Shown: positions 44,309 to 51,190 of the stretch, piece by piece
Layout: each line of letters begins with the position of its first letter
Position numbering within the stretch: position 1 is the stretch's first letter
Assembly: GCF_014337155.1 (NCBI RefSeq)
Contig: NZ_CP060632.1
Span: 577,001 to 641,000 of the forward strand
DNA: 64,000 nt
Reading direction: 5' to 3'
From: Wujia chipingensis
GTDB taxonomy: Bacteria > Bacillota > Clostridia > Lachnospirales > Lachnospiraceae
Notes under the pieces: model-generated
The model's input: the letters and a program-made list of their open reading frames with translations, nothing else
What the model was told of the DNA's origin: nothing
The model's database searches: none
Translations under genes and position numbers: made by a program

Positions 44309-45853
44309 ATGAAAAATGTATTAGAATATCTGGAACAAAGTGCAAAGATGTATCCGGACAAGATAGCAGTGAAGGATGCGGCATGTTCCTATACATATGA
44401 ACAATTACAGAACAAAGCGAAATGCATTGGTGCCTGTCTGGCAAAGCAGACAACACCGCGCCATCCGGTCTGTGTATTTGCCGATAAGAGTGCGGATACA
44501 CTGGCAGTCTTTTTTGGAATCGTCTATGCGGGCTGCTTCTACACACTGGTTGATCCTTCGTTTCCGGAGGCACGCATCCAGTCGATGCTCTCGGTGTTAC
44601 AGCCGGATGTGATCGTGGATGGAAGTGATGCGTCGGAGAAGCTTACCGCGTGTGGCTACACAGAACATGTGGTTCGGATGGAAACGCTGACACAGGGGAT
44701 GGATAGTGAATATACAGGTTCCGATGAAAATCAGTTACAACAGATCCGGGAATCTATGATTGACACCGATCCACTCTACTGTAATTTTACTTCCGGCTCG
44801 ACCGGAACCCCGAAGGGGGTGCTTGTGGCACATCGGTCGGTGCTTGAATTTATCGATCGGTTTACAGAGATCTTTGATATCACGGAAGCCGATGTGATCG
44901 GCAATCAGGCGCCGTTTGATTTCGATGTATCAGTGAAGGATATTTACAGTGCGATGAAGGTGGGCGCAACCTTAATTGTGATTCCGAAAGCGTATTTCAT
45001 GTTCCCAAACTCCGTTGTGGACATGCTCGATGAGAACCATGTCACGACGCTGATATGGGCGGTGTCGGCACTCTGCCTGTTGAACCGGCTGCATGGACTG
45101 AAACACAAGGTTCCGGCAGATATCAACAAGATTTTGTTCAGCGGCGAGGCAATGCCGATCCGGCAGCTTCATGCATGGCAGAGCTACTACCCGGATGCGA
45201 TGTTTGTGAATCTCTACGGACCGACGGAGATTACCTGCAACTGTACCTATCACATTTTAGACCGGGCATACAGCGAGGACGAAAAACTTCCGATTGGAAT
45301 TCCATTTCCAAATGAACGTGTATTCCTGCTCGATGAGGAAAATCGTCTGATCGAACCGGGAAGCATTGGCAAGACCGGAGAGCTTTGCGTGGCAGGTACG
45401 ACGCTTGCGCTTGGATATTACAGAAATGCAGCGGCAACGGCGAAGGCATTTGTGGCAAATCCGTTACAGACCGATTACCCGGAGACAATCTATCGGACGG
45501 GAGATCTGGCAAGCTACGGAGAAGATGGACTGCTTTATTTCGCGGGACGGAAAGATTTTCAGATCAAGCATATGGGACACCGCATCGAGTTAGAAGAGAT
45601 TGAACATGCACTGGCGGCGATCCCGGAGATCGAAGGTGCCGCATGCTTTTATGACCGCGAGAAGAACAAAGTCGTTGCCTGTTATATCGGAATTGACGAT
45701 AAGAAATATCTGATTACCGCGATGAAGAAAAAGGTGCCGGATTACATGGTGCCAAATGTATTTTGTAAGGTGGACATGCTGCCACTCAACAAAAATGGCA
45801 AGACGGACAAGAAGCTTTTGGAGGCACAGTACAGGAAAGGAGCGTTTGCATGA
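44309..45853 (+). CDS. DltA-like amino acid adenylation enzyme
   Basis: A 514-residue cytosolic ligase that activates an amino acid as an adenylate and loads it on a carrier protein. Core motifs: 'TSGSTGTPKG' (P-loop), 'NLYGPTE', 'YRTGDLA' and the catalytic Lys in 'NKNGKTDKK'. Closest in build to DltA (D-alanine-carrier protein ligase), but the segment that in Bacillus DltA is LFCGE, whose Cys lines the D-alanine pocket, is 'ILFSGE' here. The substrate may therefore differ. ATG 44309 has GGAGG at 44299-44303; a hydrophobic upstream frame from 44219 lacks a ribosome binding site. The next gene overlaps by 4 nt. Confidence 0.85.
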   Translation: MKNVLEYLEQSAKMYPDKIAVKDAACSYTYEQLQNKAKCIGACLAKQTTPRHPVCVFADKSADTLAVFFGIVYAGCFYTLVDPSFPEARIQSMLSVLQPDVIVDGSDASEKLTACGYTEHVVRMETLTQGMDSEYTGSDENQLQQIRESMIDTDPLYCNFTSGSTGTPKGVLVAHRSVLEFIDRFTEIFDITEADVIGNQAPFDFDVSVKDIYSAMKVGATLIVIPKAYFMFPNSVVDMLDENHVTTLIWAVSALCLLNRLHGLKHKVPADINKILFSGEAMPIRQLHAWQSYYPDAMFVNLYGPTEITCNCTYHILDRAYSEDEKLPIGIPFPNERVFLLDEENRLIEPGSIGKTGELCVAGTTLALGYYRNAAATAKAFVANPLQTDYPETIYRTGDLASYGEDGLLYFAGRKDFQIKHMGHRIELEEIEHALAAIPEIEGAACFYDREKNKVVACYIGIDDKKYLITAMKKKVPDYMVPNVFCKVDMLPLNKNGKTDKKLLEAQYRKGAFA

Positions 45854-47040
45854 ATACAGAGGAGTTAAGAGCGGTTGCGGCGACGTATGGAACGCCGACC
45901 TACATCTTCGATGTGCGGGAAGTGGAAGCGCGAATCCGGTTGCTTCGCAGTCTGCTGCCGGAAGACACCGGACTTTGCTTTGCCGTAAAAGCAAATCCAT
46001 TTCTGATCCCATATGTGGCAGATCTGGTTGATCGGCTGGAGGTCTGCTCGCCGGGCGAATATGAGATCTGCATACAGGAACAGATTGCACCGGAGAAGAT
46101 CGTGGTATCCGGGGTAAACAAGACTTACGAATCCATGAAACGCATCCTGTCTTACAGCAAGGGTGCTGGGATCTATACGATCGAATCGGAAGAGCATGCG
46201 AAGATCCTGCGGACACTTGCAGAGAAAAATCAGATGCCGCTTTCGGTACTGATCCGGCTTTCGAGTGGCAATCAATTCGGCGTTGATGCGGAGACGTTCT
46301 TCCGGCTGGCAAAGGAGATACAGGAAAGCCCGTATCTGACACTGGCGGGCGTCCATTATTATGCAGGGACACAGAAGCGGCAGAGCAAGCTGGAGAAGGA
46401 ACTTGATACCTTAACCGCATTTGCAAAGACGTTTGAAGAAGAGACTGGGACCGTGCTGAAAGAGCTTGAGTATGGGGCAGGCATGAAGGTTTCGTATTTC
46501 ATAAATGACAGTGAGAAGGATCAGCGGGAAAGCGAGCCGGAACCGCAGATACAGGCACTTGCCGAAAAGCTTCGGACATGTGCCTACGGCAAAAAGACAA
46601 TCGAGCTTGGACGGTTCCTCGTCTCAATGAGCGGCTATTACCTGACGCGTGTGATGGATGTCAAGCGGACGGCACAGCCGGGATTCCTGATCTTAGATGG
46701 TGGAATCCACCAGATCAACTACTATGGCTGGATGATGGGTATGAAACAGCCGAAGATTGAAGTCTTGGCAGAAAAAAGCGGCGAGGAAGAGCTGTTTCAC
46801 CTGTGTGGATCGCTCTGTACAGTCAATGATGTGCTGGCGCGGGATGTTGCCCTGCATGATCCTCAAAAAGGCGATGTGATCTGTTTCAAACGATGTGGCG
46901 CATATGCAGCGACCGAGGGCATGGCGATGTTTCTAAGCCGGGAGCTTCCGCAGGTTCTGATCTGCAAGACAGACGGGAAGATCGAGAAGCTGCGCGACCA
47001 GATGGAGACGTATCTGTTTCATGTGTCTGCAACAACATAA
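45850..47040 (+). CDS. PLP-dependent decarboxylase, BtrK/LysA-like, in a Dlt-like operon
   Basis: A 396-residue fold-III PLP enzyme (alanine racemase-like N-terminal barrel, decarboxylase-type C-terminal domain). PLP Lys is in 'FAVKANPF' (about 49), with 'HYYAGTQ', 'ELGRFLV', and the cross-dimer Cys in 'LCGSLCTVNDVLARD'. The end 'GAYAATEGMAMFLSRELP' is closer to BtrK and exosortase-associated decarboxylases (FLSHPLP-type) than to DAP decarboxylase. BtrK decarboxylates glutamate while bound to its acyl carrier protein. Encoded between a DltA-like ligase (4-nt overlap) and a carrier protein, this enzyme may do the same to the loaded amino acid. A racemase role is the main alternative. Confidence 0.82.
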   Translation: MNTEELRAVAATYGTPTYIFDVREVEARIRLLRSLLPEDTGLCFAVKANPFLIPYVADLVDRLEVCSPGEYEICIQEQIAPEKIVVSGVNKTYESMKRILSYSKGAGIYTIESEEHAKILRTLAEKNQMPLSVLIRLSSGNQFGVDAETFFRLAKEIQESPYLTLAGVHYYAGTQKRQSKLEKELDTLTAFAKTFEEETGTVLKELEYGAGMKVSYFINDSEKDQRESEPEPQIQALAEKLRTCAYGKKTIELGRFLVSMSGYYLTRVMDVKRTAQPGFLILDGGIHQINYYGWMMGMKQPKIEVLAEKSGEEELFHLCGSLCTVNDVLARDVALHDPQKGDVICFKRCGAYAATEGMAMFLSRELPQVLICKTDGKIEKLRDQMETYLFHVSATT

Positions 47041-47119
47041 TACAAAACACATGTGGAATCATTGGTAACAATACATGAGAATTCATGGATTTATAATAAA
47101 GATTAGGAGGATTTGTAAC

Positions 47120-47347
47120 ATGGAAGAATTATTGGAGATTTTGGAAGGAATTGCACCGGGCGAGGATTTTGAGAACTGCACAACGTTGATTGACGATCAT
47201 ATCTTAGATTCCTTTGCGATTTTATCGCTTGTATCAGAGATCGAGGATACCTTTGATGTTGAGGTATCACCGGCAGAACTGATCCCTGCGAACTTCAATT
47301 CTGCAAAGAGCTTGTGGGAGATGATCTGCAGACTCAAGGAAGATTAG
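47120..47347 (+). CDS. Acyl/aminoacyl carrier protein, DltC-like
   Basis: A 75-residue acidic four-helix carrier. The phosphopantetheine attachment site is the Ser of 'DDHILDSFAI' (about residue 35), followed by 'LVSEIEDTFDVEVSPAEL', the usual helix-II/III region. It should be loaded by the adenylation enzyme at 44309 and feed the MBOAT proteins. AGGAGG (47104-47109) fixes the start at ATG 47120; the open frame from 47075 has no ribosome binding site. Confidence 0.9.
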   Translation: MEELLEILEGIAPGEDFENCTTLIDDHILDSFAILSLVSEIEDTFDVEVSPAELIPANFNSAKSLWEMICRLKED

Positions 47348-47367
47348 TGTAGGAAAGGATGAATCAT

Positions 47368-48861
47368 ATGGCGTACCATCTGCTTACATACAGTTTAATA
47401 TTTTTGCCAGTTGTGATCGCATTGTACCAGTTATGTCCGGCACGGTTCCGGTTCGTGGTACTGCTTGCAGCAGATTATACATTTTTCTGTATGATAAGCG
47501 GTAAGCTTCTGGTCTGGCTGCTTCTGGCGACGCTTGTGACATATGGAACCGGCAGATGGCTGGCGGCGATCCCGGTTCGGCACAGTGACCTTCACGGAAA
47601 AGCGCTGACGCGGAAGAAGCGTGGTGTGTTGGCACTTGGAATTGTTTTGATCTTAGGGACGCTTGTGACACTCAAATACCTCCGCGTATTTGGGGTGACA
47701 CTTGCAGCACCGATCGGTATTTCCTATTATAGCCTGCAGGCAATTTCGTATATGACAGATGTTTATCGTGGCACACAGGAATCCTGTAAGAATCCGGTTA
47801 AGGTGGCACTTTATTTGAGCTTCTTCCCGCAGATCATGGAAGGTCCGATCAGTCGGTTTTCCGAGACAGCAGATGCTCTGTATGGTGGGAACAGCATTCA
47901 GTTTGAAAATCTGGTCTTTGGTTACCAGCGTATCATCTGGGGGCTGTTCAAGAAGATGGTGATTGCCGATCGGCTGGCACCGCTTGTGGTAAAGGTGTTC
48001 AGCAGCTACAACAATTTCGATGGTGCGGCGATCCTCGTCGGGGTGCTGGCATACACGATGCAGCTATATATGGAGTTTTCCGGATGTATGGATATCATCA
48101 TGGGAAGTGGCGAGATCTTCGGTGTACCATTGCCTGAGAATTTCCGTCAGCCGTTCTTCGCGAAGAATGCGGGTGATTTCTGGCGGAGATGGCATATCAC
48201 GCTTGGCGCATGGTTGAAGGATTATGTATTCTATCCGATCTCACTTGCCAAGCCAGTGAAGAATCTGGCGAAGAAAATCAAGAAGAAAGCTGGATTTTCG
48301 GTCAGCAAATTCGTGGCACCGACGATTGCGTTATTCTTTGTCTGGCTGTCAAACGGCATCTGGCATGGACCACATATGAATTATATTTTTTATGGTATGT
48401 ATTATTTTGTGCTGATCGTGATCGAGAATCTGACGGAGGAACCGTGCAGGAAGCTGGTGGAGCGATTCAAGCTTGATACAGAATGCATCGGATTTCGGAT
48501 CTTCCAATTCCTGAAGCTGTTTGTGATCGTGAATATTGGCGAGATGTTCTTCCGTGCTGACACGGTTGCAACTGGATTTCGGATGCTGCGCAGAATCGTG
48601 ACAGACTTCCATATCACAGCACTTGCGGAGACGAATTTCGGTGTGGATGTGCCGGATCTCATTCTGGCATCTGTAAGTATCCTGCTCGTATTCGTGGTGG
48701 ATGTTATTCACGAGAAGGGGATTTCAATCCGGAGAAAGGTGGCGGAATGCAAGCTGCCGGTCCGTTGGAGCTTCTGGTATGCAGTTATACTTCTTGTCGT
48801 TGTATTTGGCGCATATGGCAGCGGATATACGATCGTGGATATGATCTACGCGGCGTACTGA
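47368..48861 (+). CDS. MBOAT-family O-acyltransferase, DltB/AlgI-like (2)
   Basis: A 497-residue membrane protein paralogous to the one at 41665. Both share the 'MAYH' start, 'FFPxIMEGPI', 'DFWRRWHITLGAWLKDYVFY' and the catalytic His in 'NGIWHGPHMNYIFYGMYYF'. ATG 47368 is chosen because AGGAAAGG at 47351-47358 is correctly spaced, whereas ATG 47359 directly abuts it. It follows the carrier protein gene by 20 nt, the usual DltC/DltB relation. Two MBOATs with a single ligase/carrier set suggest two acceptors or two steps. Confidence 0.88.
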   Translation: MAYHLLTYSLIFLPVVIALYQLCPARFRFVVLLAADYTFFCMISGKLLVWLLLATLVTYGTGRWLAAIPVRHSDLHGKALTRKKRGVLALGIVLILGTLVTLKYLRVFGVTLAAPIGISYYSLQAISYMTDVYRGTQESCKNPVKVALYLSFFPQIMEGPISRFSETADALYGGNSIQFENLVFGYQRIIWGLFKKMVIADRLAPLVVKVFSSYNNFDGAAILVGVLAYTMQLYMEFSGCMDIIMGSGEIFGVPLPENFRQPFFAKNAGDFWRRWHITLGAWLKDYVFYPISLAKPVKNLAKKIKKKAGFSVSKFVAPTIALFFVWLSNGIWHGPHMNYIFYGMYYFVLIVIENLTEEPCRKLVERFKLDTECIGFRIFQFLKLFVIVNIGEMFFRADTVATGFRMLRRIVTDFHITALAETNFGVDVPDLILASVSILLVFVVDVIHEKGISIRRKVAECKLPVRWSFWYAVILLVVVFGAYGSGYTIVDMIYAAY

Positions 48862-48971
48862 TAGAGGGATGAATAATTACGTGGAAGATGACATTCGATG
48901 TTTGGTAATTTGAAATATTATGGATTGCATGGATAGCGTAATTGTATGTGATTTACGAAAGAAGAATGTTT

Positions 48972-49952
48972 ATGAAAAAAGAAAGTGGAAAATGGAAAAC
49001 AACTCTCAAGATGGCAGCGGGCAGCGTCGGGTTTCTAGCGGGACTTTGTGTGGTACTGATTCTGGCAGGACGATTCCTGTGTCGGAAGAGTAACGCTGAC
49101 ATCTATGATACAACAGCTGTGCGCACGAAAGATGCGGAAGTGAAAAATGAAGTGAAGGATACGATTGACGTATTGTTCTTAGGTGACAGTGAATGTTATT
49201 CGAGCTTCAATCCTCTGCAGATGTTCGCAGAGCATGGCTACACCTCATTTATCTGCGGGACATCGGCACAGCGTATGTGCGACTCGTATGCGATTTTACA
49301 GGCGGCATTTGAGACGCAGACGCCGGAGGTCGTTGTGTTGGAAACGAACTGTCTGTTCCGAAGCGTGAAATCTAAGGGTGATTCGAAAGATTATGTCTTA
49401 GACCGTCTGTCCGATCATGTGGAGATTTTTAAGAATCATTCCCGCTGGAAGGATGCATTCGTAAGTACAAATTCACTGACGAAGAAAAAAGATGAGAAGA
49501 ACCGTGGATTTATCAAGCGAAGCACGGTCAAGCCGTATGAGGGTGGAGCCTATATGCATGCGAGCGAGGAACGTAAATCTATGGATGCGGACGCAGAGAA
49601 ATATCTGCTTTTGATGAAGGAATATTGCGAGAGTCATGGTGCAAAGCTTGTCTTAGTCAGTTCCCCTTCCCCGAAGAACTGGACGTATGCCAAGCACAAC
49701 AGTGTGTCCGACTGGGCGCAGGCAAACGCGGTTACTTATGAAGATCTGAATCTGAATGATGCGCTGGGCATCGACTGGACGTCCGATACGAAGGATGGAG
49801 GCGACCATCTGAATTTTGACGGCGCGAAGAAGGTGAGTGCATATGTGGGAAACTGGCTATCGGAAGCTTATGGGTTGAAAGACAAAAGAAACAATCCGGA
49901 CTACAAACACTGGGAGGAAGACAGTGTGGAGTATGCATCAGCAAGAAACTAG
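48972..49952 (+). CDS. Membrane-anchored SGNH protein, DltD-like (2)
   Basis: A 326-residue protein with an N-terminal membrane anchor (about 14-36) and an extracellular SGNH domain: 'FLGDSECYSSFNPLQMF' with nucleophile Ser and 'KDGGDHLNFDGAKK' with Asp/His. It shares a 'GGAYMHAS'-type segment and overall layout with the protein at 43175, so the MBOAT-SGNH pair is duplicated. The start is ATG 48972 or in-frame ATG 48966; GAAAGAAG lies just upstream. A strong terminator follows at 49974-49999. Confidence 0.8.
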   Translation: MKKESGKWKTTLKMAAGSVGFLAGLCVVLILAGRFLCRKSNADIYDTTAVRTKDAEVKNEVKDTIDVLFLGDSECYSSFNPLQMFAEHGYTSFICGTSAQRMCDSYAILQAAFETQTPEVVVLETNCLFRSVKSKGDSKDYVLDRLSDHVEIFKNHSRWKDAFVSTNSLTKKKDEKNRGFIKRSTVKPYEGGAYMHASEERKSMDADAEKYLLLMKEYCESHGAKLVLVSSPSPKNWTYAKHNSVSDWAQANAVTYEDLNLNDALGIDWTSDTKDGGDHLNFDGAKKVSAYVGNWLSEAYGLKDKRNNPDYKHWEEDSVEYASARN

Positions 49953-49973
49953 CTCGATGGGACATGCTATTTT

Positions 49974-49999
49974 GGAGGCAGGGATGCCTCCTTTTTTTT
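49974..49999 (+). terminator. Terminator of the Dlt-like island
   Basis: GGAGGCA (49974-49980) pairs with TGCCTCC (49985-49991) across a GGGA loop, followed by eight T. Confidence 0.93.
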
Positions 50000-50001
50000 G
50001 A

Positions 50002-50227
50002 ATTGGGGCAAAAACCTGAAATATGGAAAAATCCCCCAATAGGGCAGTCACAGGAAGCAAGCAGATTGGGGCAAAAACCTGAAATATGGGGAATCCCCCC
50101 AATGGAGCAGTCACAGGAAGCAAGTGGGTTGGAGTAAAACAGCAGAAATCAGGGAAATACTCCAAGCTGGAAGAATTACATGAAGCGTGACATGGAGTAA
50201 AATCAGATAATCATAAGGATTGCTCCA
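50002..50227 (+). repeat. Array of four related hairpins, 63-64 nt period
   Basis: Four hairpins lie in a row: ATTGGGG/CCCCAAT (50002-50040), ATTGGGG/CCCCAAT (50065-50103), TTGGAGTA/TACTCCAA (50129-50165) and TGGAGTA/TGCTCCA (50193-50227). Loops keep an AAAA...GAAAT-like pattern. The linkers of units 1 and 2 share GCAGTCACAGGAAGCAAG, and the third is diverged. The stem changes are compensatory, so pairing is what has been kept. The array starts just after the terminator of the Dlt-like island and ends 58 nt before the BceR-like box. Nothing else is evident in 49953-50285. Confidence 0.82.
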
Positions 50228-50285
50228 AAGTCGACTCTCTTGCATAGGCATCTGCACCAAATCAATATATAATACAACCATTATA

Positions 50286-50299
50286 TTACAAAATCGTAA
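50286..50299 (+). promoter_or_regulatory. BceR-type binding site upstream of bceAB-like genes
   Basis: TTACA-AAAT-CGTAA differs by one base from the TNACA-N4-TGTAA consensus. A TGTAAT at 50306-50311 occupies the same relative position as TGTCAT in the Dlt-like promoter and may be the secondary half-site. Confidence 0.65.
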
Positions 50300-50317
50300 G
50301 AAACATGTAATCTAGAC

Positions 50318-50349
50318 CGATGGATGGCGGCTGGAAAACCATATATACT
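50318..50349 (+). promoter_or_regulatory. Putative BceR-dependent promoter of bceAB-like genes
   Basis: CGATGGAT (50318-50325) and TATACT (50344-50349) lie 18 and 44 nt after the BceR-like box, exactly as at 41559-41590. The leader contains a hairpin, GGCAGGAA (50366-50373) with TTCCTGCC (50382-50389), before the ATG at 50423. Confidence 0.6.
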
Positions 50350-50422
50350 GAATACAGTAAAAAGCGGCAGGAACCCCAGAATTCCTGCCTGCAGAATGTT
50401 AGCAAACGAAGGGAGACTATCT

Positions 50423-51190
50423 ATGAATGAGATATTAAAGCTTGACAATGTAGAAAAATACTATGGCAACAAAGCGAATCTGACAAAGGCGGTAGATAAG
50501 ATTTCGTTCTCCGTAGAGAAAGGAGAGTTTGTCGGAATTATGGGAGCCAGCGGCTCCGGCAAGACAACACTCTTAAACTGTATTTCCACGATTGACCGTG
50601 TAACAGCCGGACATATCTATGTGGGGGATAAGGACATCACGACGATTCGCGGGAATGAATTAAATAAGTTCCGCCGGGAAGAGCTGGGATTTATCTTCCA
50701 GGATTTTAATCTGCTGGATACGCTGACCGGATATGAGAATATTGCACTGGCGCTCTCCATCCAGAACGTAAAACCGAAGGAGATTGATAGCCGGATCCAA
50801 GAGGTTGCGAAGCGGCTTGGCATCGAGGAAGTCCTGAACAAATACAGCTACCAGATGAGTGGTGGACAGAAGCAGCGCGTGGCAGCAGCGAGAGCGCTGA
50901 TCACCAATCCAAAGCTGATCTTAGCCGATGAACCGACCGGTGCCCTCGATTCCAAGTCTTCCCGCTATCTGTTAGAGAGCATGAAGGAGATGAATGAAGG
51001 GCTTGCTGCAACGATCCTGATGGTTACACACGATGCTTTCACAGCAAGCTATGCATCGCGCGTGATCTTCATCAAGGATGGTAAGATCTTCAATGAGATC
51101 CGCAGAGGCGAGGATACCCGGAAACAATTTTTCAACCGCATTATCGAGGTTGTGACAGTGTTAGGGGGGAGTTTGAATGATGCTCTTTAA
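50423..51190 (+). CDS. BceA-like ABC transporter ATP-binding protein
   Basis: A 255-residue ATPase of the MacB/BceA class. Walker A 'GASGSGKTT', signature '[15 protein letters not shown]' and Walker B '[13 protein letters not shown]' are intact. With the FtsX-type permease encoded downstream it forms a peptide-resistance module that removes or senses cell-wall-active peptide antibiotics and signals to the BceS-like kinase. ATG 50423 has GGGAG upstream; the frame from 50324 covers the leader hairpin and is unlikely to be translated. It overlaps the permease gene by 14 nt. Confidence 0.92.
   Translation: MNEILKLDNVEKYYGNKANLTKAVDKISFSVEKGEFVGIMGASGSGKTTLLNCISTIDRVTAGHIYVGDKDITTIRGNELNKFRREELGFIFQDFNLLDTLTGYENIALALSIQNVKPKEIDSRIQEVAKRLGIEEVLNKYSYQMSGGQKQRVAAARALITNPKLILADEPTGALDSKSSRYLLESMKEMNEGLAATILMVTHDAFTASYASRVIFIKDGKIFNEIRRGEDTRKQFFNRIIEVVTVLGGSLNDAL

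Noticed and set aside
49938..50165. 75-residue minus-strand ORF with repeated 'FQVFAPI' and 'LPVTA' segments
   Set aside because: The protein repeats simply reflect the underlying hairpin repeat, there is no ribosome binding site, and the ORF runs into the terminator of the Dlt-like island.
50002..50227. CRISPR-like array because of the regular 63-64 nt spacing
   Set aside because: The units diverge progressively, the linkers are as conserved as the units between copies 1 and 2, only four units exist, and no cas gene is nearby.
50240..50273. Promoter TTGCAT...TATAAT upstream of the bceA-like gene
   Set aside because: The spacer is 22 bp, and the BceR-like box lies downstream of it, so the promoter at 50318-50349 explains the region better.
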